Positions 1 to 4,525 of a DNA stretch of 5,977 nt are shown one piece after another. The notes beneath the pieces were generated by a model. That model worked only from the letters and a program-made list of their open reading frames with translations, was not told the DNA's origin and made no database searches. Position 1 is the first letter of the stretch. Each line of letters begins with the position of its first letter. Source of the DNA: Clostridiales bacterium (GTDB lineage: Bacteria > Bacillota > Clostridia > Oscillospirales > Oscillospiraceae). Position numbers and translations under genes: made by a program. Location of the stretch: contig DPHR01000139.1 in NCBI GenBank assembly GCA_003522945.1, positions 1,008 to 6,984 of the forward strand. The letters are read 5' to 3'.

Positions 1-264
1 GCAGCCGGACATCGGGTTGATCTTGGCTTCCTTATAGAGCTTGGCGACCTCTTCCTGATACTTCTGCTTGTTGGTGGCGTAACGCTTCTCCAGCTCCTTC
101 ACGCGGGGCGTGAGCATGGTGGTGCGCATCATGCTGTGCTTGCTCTTCATCTGGAAGGGCAGCATGATGAGCTTCACGAGGAGACCGAAGAGAAGGATCG
201 CTCCGCCGTAGCTGTTGCAGATGTTGTAGAAGAACAGCAGCACGGAGCCGAAAATTTTGATCAT
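1..264 (-). CDS. yidC: YidC/Oxa1-family membrane protein insertase, N-terminal 88 residues (partial at window edge)
   Basis: YidC inserts and folds membrane proteins in the cytoplasmic membrane, alone or with SecYEG. The reading frame is open from an ATG at 262-264 to the left edge, so only the N-terminus is seen. Residues 1-17 form a first hydrophobic stretch, and residues 20-36 form a transmembrane helix reading GGAILLFGLLVKLIMLP. A conserved positive charge falls inside that helix (K31, where B. subtilis SpoIIIJ has an essential Arg). A charged cytoplasmic hairpin follows (about 40-80), then the family signature INPMSGC at the edge. There is no signal peptide, lipobox or large periplasmic domain, so this is the short Gram-positive form. 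A GGGAG ribosome site lies 9 bases before the start. It sits 33 bp after yidD as the last visible gene of the rpmH operon. Family assignment is secure; the C-terminal half is not visible. Confidence 0.95.
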   Translation of the reverse strand, partial: MIKIFGSVLLFFYNICNSYGGAILLFGLLVKLIMLPFQMKSKHSMMRTTMLTPRVKELEKRYATNKQKYQEEVAKLYKEAKINPMSGC

Positions 265-297
265 AGAAGGTAACTCCCGTCTTTCAGCGTTGCCCGT

Positions 298-516
298 TCA
301 GGGCACAGGGTCATAAAAATCGTGTTCGCCGGTATGGAACGGATGGCACCGGCAGATGCGCTTGAATGCGAGCCAGCCTCCCTTGGCAGCGCCGTATTTC
401 TCGATGGCTTCCAGCGCGTACTGGGAGCATGTCGGGATAAACCGGCAGCAGGGAGGCTTTCGGGGAGAGATATTTTTCCGGTAAAAACGGATGAGCCAGA
501 GAAGAACGGCTTTCAC
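298..516 (-). CDS. yidD: YidD, membrane protein insertion efficiency factor (72 aa)
   Basis: YidD is a small membrane-associated protein that assists YidC-dependent insertion. The full family pattern is present: an amphipathic N-terminus (LLWLIRFYRKNISP), the block PPCCRFIPTCSQYALEAI at residues 21-38, GGWLAFKRICRCHPF at 46-60, and the C-terminal GEHDFYDPVP. Cysteines are at 23, 24, 30, 55 and 57. The length is normal for the family. The start codon is GTG (514-516), and the stop of rnpA (513-515) overlaps it by 4 bp, so translation is probably coupled to rnpA. This is the usual position, between rnpA and yidC. I am sure of the identity. Confidence 0.96.
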   Translation of the reverse strand: MKAVLLWLIRFYRKNISPRKPPCCRFIPTCSQYALEAIEKYGAAKGGWLAFKRICRCHPFHTGEHDFYDPVP

Positions 517-863
517 TGGGCAGTATCCTCCGGCATCAGTGAGAGCTTGCGGCAGGCGCGGAGAAAATCCCGCTCCAGCTCGCTGTAGGCAGCGGTGACG
601 CTGCGCGAGCGCGCGACAACAACGAGCTCCGCGCCGCGGCGCAGCTCGGCTTCGTGGAGACGGTAGATCTCCCGCAGACGCCGCCGGACGCGGTTTCGCG
701 TCACGGCGTGGCCGAGCCGGGTGGTGACGGTGAAGCCCACGCGGTTGCCGTCGGTCTTTATCCGGCGGGTATACACGACGAGCGTCGGCGTGACCGCGCT
801 TTTGCCCTTGGCGTAGAGGCGGCGGAACTCGTAATTTTTCTTAATTGTCTCGGTATGCTCCAT
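513..863 (-). CDS. rnpA: Ribonuclease P protein component (116 aa)
   Basis: RnpA is the protein subunit of RNase P. It binds the catalytic RNA and the 5' leader of precursor tRNAs during tRNA 5' maturation. The family landmarks are clear: an N-terminal YEFRRLYAKGKS segment (residues 11-22), the strand RVGFTVTTRLGHAV (41-54), and the RNR signature TRNRVRRRLREIYR (55-68) that forms the basic RNA-binding helix. The length is typical. The ATG at 861-863 is the only plausible start nearby, because an in-frame stop lies at 870-872, two codons upstream. An AAAGGGA ribosome site sits about 12 bases before the start. The gene follows rpmH by 54 bp and overlaps yidD by 4 bp. Confidence 0.97.
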   Translation of the reverse strand: MEHTETIKKNYEFRRLYAKGKSAVTPTLVVYTRRIKTDGNRVGFTVTTRLGHAVTRNRVRRRLREIYRLHEAELRRGAELVVVARSRSVTAAYSELERDFLRACRKLSLMPEDTAQ

Positions 864-917
864 TGGCGCTCACGTCCCTTTCACCGGAGGAAGAGATCGC
901 TCCCGGCGAGAGGGTGC

Positions 918-1052
918 TCAGGCGGAGAGTTCCTTGCGGCCCTTGGCGCGGCGGCGGGCGAGGACCTTGCGGCCGTTGGCGGTGGACATTCTCTTGCGGA
1001 AGCCGTGCTCCTTGGCACGCTGGCGCTTCTTGGGCTGGTAAGTGCGGATCAT
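918..1052 (-). CDS. rpmH: 50S ribosomal protein L34 (44 aa)
   Basis: L34 is a small basic protein of the large ribosomal subunit. The translation begins MIRTYQPKKRQRAKEHGF, continues RKRMSTANGRKVLARRRAKG and ends RKELSA, which is essentially the canonical L34 sequence and exactly the usual 44 residues. The start ATG at 1050-1052 is preceded by AAAGGA about 10 bases upstream, and the TGA stop is at 918-920. It is the first gene of the minus-strand operon with rnpA, yidD and yidC. It is easy to miss because a longer, meaningless reading frame (841-1095) covers the same DNA in another frame. The second residue is Ile rather than the more common Lys or Leu, which is within family variation. Confidence 0.97.
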   Translation of the reverse strand: MIRTYQPKKRQRAKEHGFRKRMSTANGRKVLARRRAKGRKELSA

Positions 1053-1092
1053 AGGGGACACATCCTTTCAAATTTTTTCCCATTATTCTCAA

Positions 1093-1110
1093 CACCGGGT
1101 CTTCCCGGCG
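1093..1110 (-). other. Stem-loop in the rpmH mRNA leader
   Basis: On the minus strand CGCCGGG, loop AAGA, CCCGGTG form a 7-bp stem (one G-U pair) about 25 bases downstream of the predicted transcription start and about 40 bases before the rpmH start codon. No T-run follows, so it is not an intrinsic terminator. It may stabilise the leader or modulate translation; that role is inference. Confidence 0.5.
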
Positions 1111-1145
1111 CAGATGGCGAATAAGAGATAATCAGACAAATATGA

Positions 1146-1175
1146 ATTATATAGTAAAAAGGCGTGTTGTGTCAA
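1146..1175 (-). promoter_or_regulatory. Sigma-A-type promoter of the rpmH-rnpA-yidD-yidC operon
   Basis: Reading the minus strand, a perfect -35 TTGACA (1170-1175) and a perfect -10 TATAAT (1146-1151) are separated by 18 bp. The predicted start is near 1138, giving a leader of about 85 nt before rpmH. A consensus promoter fits a highly expressed ribosomal protein operon. The -35 lies within a short dyad, AAAAAGG at 1156-1162 and CCTTTTT at 1176-1182, of unknown meaning. Confidence 0.88.
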
Positions 1176-1222
1176 CCTTTTTAGATAAAAAACCGAAACC
1201 GCAGCAGCGCATATCGCCCCGG

Positions 1223-1251
1223 TAGACGTGCGGGCCGGATTTTGCTATAAT
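1223..1251 (+). promoter_or_regulatory. Promoter of the HAD hydrolase gene, extended -10 type
   Basis: TATAAT at 1246-1251 is preceded by TG one base upstream (TGCTATAAT), an extended -10. A partial -35 TAGACG (four of six matches) lies at 1223-1228 with a 17-bp spacer. The predicted start is near 1258. This argues against translation from the in-frame GTG at 1228, which would lie upstream of the transcript. Confidence 0.75.
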
Positions 1252-1258
1252 AAAGCGC

Positions 1259-1294
1259 CGCGGACCGAAACCTGGCAAGGCAGCGCGGTCCGCG
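1259..1294 (+). other. Stem-loop at the predicted 5' end of the HAD gene mRNA
   Basis: CGCGGACCG (1259-1267) pairs perfectly with CGGTCCGCG (1286-1294), enclosing an 18-base loop that contains a smaller CCT-GGCA-AGG hairpin. The stem begins within a base or two of the predicted transcription start. No T-run follows, so it is not a terminator. A 5'-terminal stem typically protects mRNA from 5'-end-dependent decay. It could instead be a regulatory element or an operator-like dyad at the DNA level; these roles are inference. Confidence 0.55.
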
Positions 1295-1329
1295 AAAAAT
1301 CAAAGCAGGAAAGCAGGGCAGCTACACAG

Positions 1330-2058
1330 ATGATCAAGGCGATACTGTTTGATCTGGACGGGACACTGCTCCCGATGGATCAGGATGAATTTACGAAAGG
1401 CTATTTCAAGCTTCTCGCAGCGAAGCTTGCTCCCTACGGGTACGAGCCGAAAACGCTGATCGATACGGTCTGGGCGGGTACGGCCGCCATGGTGAAAAAT
1501 ACCGGCGCGCAGACGAACGAGGCAGCTTTCTGGGAGAGGTTTTCCAGGACCTACGGCGCGGAGAAAACGGGGAGAGATAAGCCCCTCTTTGAAGAATTTT
1601 ACGCCGACGATTTTCAACGGGCAAGCGTCTTCTGCCCTCGGAACGACAGAGCCGCGGAAACAGTCGCAAAGATCCAACGGCTCGGCTACCGCGTCGCGCT
1701 CGCCACAAATCCGATTTTCCCGAGCATCGCAACCTGCGCCCGCATCCGCTGGGCAGGGCTCACGCCGGAGGATTTCGCGTTTGTAACGACCTATGAAAAT
1801 TCCGCATACTGCAAGCCGAATCCCGATTACTACCGGGATGCCGCGCAGCGGCTCGGGCTGTCGCCCGAGGAATGTCTGATGGTCGGCAACGACGCGCAGG
1901 AAGACATGATCGCGGAAACGACCGGCATGAAGGTATTTCTTCTCACCGACTGCCTTATCAACCGGGACGGCGCGGACATCTCCATCTGGCCGAACGGCGG
2001 CTTTGATGAGCTGCTGCGCCGGATCGAGAGCGAATGGGCAAAAGCCCCGCTTAAATAA
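1330..2058 (+). CDS. HAD-superfamily hydrolase with helical cap (242 aa)
   Basis: This is a haloacid dehalogenase-fold phosphatase, cytosolic, substrate unknown. All four HAD motifs are visible: motif I FDLDGTLL with nucleophile D8 and acid/base D10; motif II ATN at 125-127; motif III K162 in YCKPNPDYY; motif IV VGNDAQED with D188 and D192 for magnesium. The roughly 100 residues between motifs I and II are the size of a C1 helical cap, so small phosphorylated metabolites are likely substrates. I place the start at the ATG 1330-1332 because motif I then begins at residue 6, as is normal, and the predicted promoter lies at 1223-1251. The frame is open back to a GTG at 1228, but that lies upstream of the -10. 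The ribosome site is weak (AGGG, about 11 bases upstream). It diverges from rpmH and converges on the acidic repeat protein gene. Confidence 0.93.
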   Translation: MIKAILFDLDGTLLPMDQDEFTKGYFKLLAAKLAPYGYEPKTLIDTVWAGTAAMVKNTGAQTNEAAFWERFSRTYGAEKTGRDKPLFEEFYADDFQRASVFCPRNDRAAETVAKIQRLGYRVALATNPIFPSIATCARIRWAGLTPEDFAFVTTYENSAYCKPNPDYYRDAAQRLGLSPEECLMVGNDAQEDMIAETTGMKVFLLTDCLINRDGADISIWPNGGFDELLRRIESEWAKAPLK

Positions 2059-2099
2059 AAAAAGGCAAAAACCGGCCGGACGCCTGTGCGTCCGGCCGG
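2057..2099 (-). terminator. Rho-independent terminator of the acidic repeat protein gene
   Basis: A perfect 12-bp GC-rich stem, CCGGCCGGACGC with its complement (2072-2083 and 2088-2099) and a 4-base loop, is followed on the minus strand by TTTTT, GCC and TTTTTTT. On the plus strand the downstream bases are CTGTATATGG, so the T-run serves mainly the minus-strand gene. The T-run overlaps the stop codon of the HAD gene, and the hairpin lies 13 bases after that stop, so it may also limit read-through from the HAD side. Confidence 0.9.
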
Positions 2100-2124
2100 C
2101 TGTATATGGCGATTTACTTCCGAT

Positions 2125-2469
2125 TTACTTCTTTTCCTCGGTATGCTCGTGGTGGGGCATGTGCTCCGTCCAGCCGACGATCTCGCCTTCGTAGGTGACA
2201 TCGGGAACTTCCACGGGCTCTACGGCCATTTCCTTCACGAACTCGGTCTCCACGAGCTCCTCGGGATCTTCCTTGTGGTGCTCATGGTGTTCGTGGTGTT
2301 CGCCTTCATGGTGGGGCATATGCTCCGTCCAGCCAACGATCTCGCCTTCGTAGGTGACATCCGGAACTTCCACGGGCTCTACGGCCATTTCCTTTACGAA
2401 TTCGGTCTCGACGTCCTCTTCAGCTCTCTCTTCGGCTTTGGTTTCGGGGATCTTCTCTTCTTTGCTCAT
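2125..2469 (-). CDS. Unrecognised acidic, His-rich protein made of two identical 36-residue repeats (114 aa)
   Basis: I do not recognise this family. The protein is strongly acidic (37 Asp/Glu against 9 Lys/Arg), has 13 His, two Trp and no Cys, and has no signal peptide or membrane segment, so it is probably cytosolic. Residues 1-19 are a charged, Glu/Lys-rich leader. Residues 20-55 and 73-108 are the same 36-residue unit, with a core of EVPDVTYEGEIVGWTEHMPH. Between them is a linker rich in His and Glu (HHEGEHHEHHEHHKE, residues 53-67). The tail is HTEEKK. The two DNA copies differ only at synonymous positions, which supports this strand and frame as coding. A GAAAGGA ribosome site lies about 10 bases before the ATG at 2467-2469, with a good promoter upstream and a strong terminator downstream. 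The unit may be a small beta or metal-binding module; this is speculation. The plus-strand frame over the same DNA (2086-2586) is a shadow. Confidence 0.85.
   Translation of the reverse strand: MSKEEKIPETKAEERAEEDVETEFVKEMAVEPVEVPDVTYEGEIVGWTEHMPHHEGEHHEHHEHHKEDPEELVETEFVKEMAVEPVEVPDVTYEGEIVGWTEHMPHHEHTEEKK
2146..2253 (-). repeat. Tandem repeat copy 2 (108 bp, residues 73-108 of the acidic protein)
   Basis: This is the second of two 108-bp in-frame units at a 159-bp period. It differs from copy 1 (2305-2412) at 8 of 108 bases, all at third codon positions on the minus strand. The encoded 36 residues are identical. Confidence 0.95.
2305..2412 (-). repeat. Tandem repeat copy 1 (108 bp, residues 20-55 of the acidic protein)
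   Basis: This is the first unit in coding order, encoding VETEFVKEMAVEPVEVPD followed by VTYEGEIVGWTEHMPHHE. Copy 2 lies at 2146-2253. A 51-bp His/Glu-rich linker (2254-2304) that is not part of the unit separates them. Confidence 0.95.
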
Positions 2470-2501
2470 GGTTTTTCCGTCCTTTCATATCGTTGCGCCA
2501 A

Positions 2502-2525
2502 GGGAATGCCGCCGGAGCGGTTCCC
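2502..2525 (-). other. Leader stem-loop with UCCG tetraloop before the acidic repeat gene
   Basis: On the minus strand GGGAA-CCGC, loop TCCG, GCGG-(CA bulge)-TTCCC form a two-part stem. C(UCCG)G is of the hyperstable UNCG tetraloop class. It lies about 10 bases after the predicted start and about 32 bases before the start codon, and no T-run follows it. It may stabilise the mRNA or act in regulation; that is inference. Confidence 0.5.
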
Positions 2526-2542
2526 GCCAGGTTCATGCTTTT

Positions 2543-2571
2543 TTTATACCATGAGGGAAAAGGCGCGTCAA
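2543..2571 (-). promoter_or_regulatory. Promoter of the acidic repeat protein gene
   Basis: On the minus strand TTGACG (2566-2571) and TATAAA (2543-2548) are separated by 17 bp. A TG one base upstream of the -10 (TGGTATAAA) gives an extended -10. The predicted start is near 2536, with a leader of about 67 nt. The quality of the promoter suggests substantial expression. Confidence 0.8.
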
Positions 2572-2653
2572 TACAAATATGTGTAAAAAAGATGACAGAA
2601 TTTTCGGTAAAAAAGGGGAGACGGCTGTTCCCGGACGTTGAAAAACCGGCGTA

Positions 2654-2683
2654 TTGACGGCTTACCAAAAAAAAGAGTAAAAT
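2654..2683 (+). promoter_or_regulatory. Promoter of the polytopic membrane protein gene
   Basis: TTGACG (2654-2659) and TAAAAT (2678-2683) are separated by 18 bp containing a run of eight A. The predicted start is near 2690, leaving a leader of about 28 nt with a GGGGGA ribosome site. It is divergent from the promoter at 2543-2571; about 82 bp separate the two -35 boxes. Confidence 0.7.
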
Positions 2684-2717
2684 ATACAAAGAATATGGTC
2701 ATGGGGGAACGCTGCTT

Positions 2718-4442
2718 ATGAAAAAAACACGCACGAGAGAAAATGACGCCGTCTTTTTTATGTTACTTGGTCTCACGGCGGTTTTTTTCTGCTGGCGCTG
2801 CCGGTACGGCTTTGCTGAGGCGGACGAAGCGTTTTATCCGACAATTGCCTACCGGCTGACACAGGGCGACAGGCTGCTCGTTGACGAATGGCATATGTCG
2901 CAGCTCTCCAGTGTGCTGCTGTATCTTCCCGTGCTGCTTTTTACCCGGCTGACCGGCGGCACCGCAGGCATTTATCTTGCGCTGCGGTATCTGTATGTGG
3001 CAGTGCAGTGCCTTGTGGCAGCCACAGTTTATCTGCGTTTGAGACGCTATCATTCTCTGGGCGCGGCCGCCGGTGCGCTTGCTCTTGCGGTATATGCGCC
3101 TTACGGCATCAACGCGCTGAGCTATAATTCTCTCGGCATTCTCCTTATGGCTATGACGGGAGCGCTGCTTGTCCCCGCGGAAGAGGAAAGCCGCGCAGCC
3201 TATATTCTCGCGGGGCTTTCCTTTGCCGGTTCGGTTCTGTGCTGCCCGTATCTTATTGCTGTATATCTTCTTTATGCGCTTTTTGTGTTCATTCCGCGGA
3301 AAAAGAAAAAACTCCCGGCGTTTTATCCGCGCCCATTCGGTCTTTTCACGCTCGGAGCAGCAGGACTTGCCATCGTCTTTTTCTTTGTCGGACTTGCCGG
3401 CGCGGATCTGTCCCGCCTGGATGAAATACTCAAAGGAATTTTTTCGGATCCCGCGCACCCGGAACGCACGTCTCTCCTGAAGTCCGTGTGCCAAGCTGTG
3501 ATGGATTATCCCCGGCTTGTTTTTTATCATGGGCATTGGCGTCCGGGAGCGTGCATGGTTCTGGTCCTGCTGATGATACCGGCAGCACTTTTGGATAAAC
3601 ACCGGGAGAGGCACGCTCCGGCGTATTTTCTCATCGGAACGATATTGACGATTGCAGCGGAAGTGTTGTACGTCAGTGCGTGGAACGATCCCAATTTCAT
3701 GATGTATGCAGCCAATGTGCTGGCGTTGCTTTGCTTCTTTATCGCCCACCGGGAAAGAGCCGAAACGCTCCGGCGCTTCGCTTTCCTGTTCTGGCTCCCG
3801 TGCATGATATATTCCGGACTGATCATCATGGCGTCCAACCAGAGACAGTATGCGGTTTTTTCTGCTGCGGCCTGCGCAGTGCCGGGCAGTCTTACGGTGA
3901 TCGCCGTCACGGCACGCGGCATCTTCAAAAAGGAAAAGGCGTGGCTCCGCCGCTTTTCAACGGCGACTCTTGCCGCGCTGGCGCTTCTGCAAATTGGCGG
4001 AACGGCGTTTCTGCGATATGAATACGTGATATATCAAAAGGGAAATGAGGACAGGATCGCCCTTCAAACGGAACACATTACAGAGGGACCGCAGAAAGGG
4101 ATTATTGCCAACCCAACCGCCGCAGAGGAATACGCGACGACGGTCCGGGTCATGAAAAAGCTGGAAGCGCTTTCCCGCGGAGGGGAGGTTCTTCCGCTGA
4201 CGAGAAACACGTGGATGTTTATGGGCAATTACCGGAACGCCGCTTTTTCTGCGTGGCTGACCGGTGTGGACAGCGTCACGCTCGACCGTCTGGAGATGTA
4301 CTACTCGCTCAACCCGGGAAAGCGGCCGGATGCCGTCTGGGTCGGGGAGAAAAATGCGGAGTACGCGGAGGAATTCTGTACCCGGTTCGGCTACACCGGC
4401 GAGACGACGCCGGACGGCATTTTTCTGACGCCGGACGAATGA
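2718..4442 (+). CDS. Polytopic membrane protein, probable GT-C-fold (PMT/ArnT-like) glycosyltransferase (574 aa)
   Basis: The protein is an integral membrane protein with roughly 12 to 14 hydrophobic segments (first at about 11-30, last at about 412-431) and a soluble C-terminal domain of about 140 residues, probably outside the cell. The first outer loop carries ADEAFYPTIAYRLTQGD (residues 35-51). An acidic pair (D36, E37) followed by a Tyr and a helix in loop 1 resembles the catalytic loop of lipid-phosphate-dependent GT-C enzymes such as ArnT and PMT families; a second DEWHMS (56-61) follows. If so, it would move a sugar from a polyprenyl-phosphate donor to a surface acceptor. The start at 2718 has GGGGGA 8 to 10 bases upstream. 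It is monocistronic, with no cell-wall genes beside it. By eye it uses more A/T-ending codons than the serine dehydratase next door. The membrane topology is clear; the enzyme class is a resemblance, and no close family is recognised. Confidence 0.9.
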   Translation: MKKTRTRENDAVFFMLLGLTAVFFCWRCRYGFAEADEAFYPTIAYRLTQGDRLLVDEWHMSQLSSVLLYLPVLLFTRLTGGTAGIYLALRYLYVAVQCLVAATVYLRLRRYHSLGAAAGALALAVYAPYGINALSYNSLGILLMAMTGALLVPAEEESRAAYILAGLSFAGSVLCCPYLIAVYLLYALFVFIPRKKKKLPAFYPRPFGLFTLGAAGLAIVFFFVGLAGADLSRLDEILKGIFSDPAHPERTSLLKSVCQAVMDYPRLVFYHGHWRPGACMVLVLLMIPAALLDKHRERHAPAYFLIGTILTIAAEVLYVSAWNDPNFMMYAANVLALLCFFIAHRERAETLRRFAFLFWLPCMIYSGLIIMASNQRQYAVFSAAACAVPGSLTVIAVTARGIFKKEKAWLRRFSTATLAALALLQIGGTAFLRYEYVIYQKGNEDRIALQTEHITEGPQKGIIANPTAAEEYATTVRVMKKLEALSRGGEVLPLTRNTWMFMGNYRNAAFSAWLTGVDSVTLDRLEMYYSLNPGKRPDAVWVGEKNAEYAEEFCTRFGYTGETTPDGIFLTPDE

Positions 4443-4483
4443 GCTTTTTTGGAAGCGTTTCCCGCAGAAAAAAGCGGGGGTAT

Positions 4484-4525
4484 AGTCAAGACCACCGGCT
4501 GAGCCGGTGGTCTTGACTTATTTTT
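4484..4525 (+). terminator. Bidirectional rho-independent terminator between the membrane protein and serine dehydratase genes
   Basis: A perfect 16-bp stem (4484-4499 with 4503-4518) closes a TGA loop. On the plus strand it is followed by TATTTTT, a good terminator for the membrane protein gene, which stops 41 bases upstream. On the minus strand the stem begins at the last base of the dehydratase stop codon, followed by ATACCCCCGC and a T-run, so it probably serves both convergent genes. A weaker stem, CCCGC/GCGGG at 4461-4478, adjoins it. Confidence 0.9.

Noticed and set aside
841..1095. 84-codon minus-strand frame covering rpmH, reminiscent of the long rnpA/rpmH overlap of Thermus
   Set aside because: It is not in frame with rnpA, which has an in-frame stop at 870-872, and its Pro/Gln/Arg-rich product is a frame-shifted reading of rpmH.
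1053..1329. Possible oriC next to rpmH
   Set aside because: No DnaA-box-like 9-mers or AT-rich repeat cluster seen; the AT-rich stretch is explained by the rpmH promoter.
2305..2412. Repeat pair considered as a CRISPR or mobile-element repeat
   Set aside because: There are only two copies, in frame within a coding gene, with a coding linker and no target duplications or transposase.
2086..2586. 166-codon plus-strand reading frame over the acidic repeat gene, itself repetitive
   Set aside because: Differences between the repeat copies fall at first positions of this frame and change amino acids, whereas all are silent on the minus strand. It would also start inside the terminator hairpin.
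2763..3749. 328-codon minus-strand reading frame inside the membrane protein gene
   Set aside because: Its product is rich in Arg, Lys, Gln and His with no domain, and the plus strand gives a coherent multi-span membrane protein with a promoter and ribosome site.
4406..4437. 11-bp direct repeat GACGCCGGACG at 4406-4416 and 4427-4437
   Set aside because: It encodes a repeated TPD near the end of the membrane protein; too short to separate from chance in GC-rich DNA.
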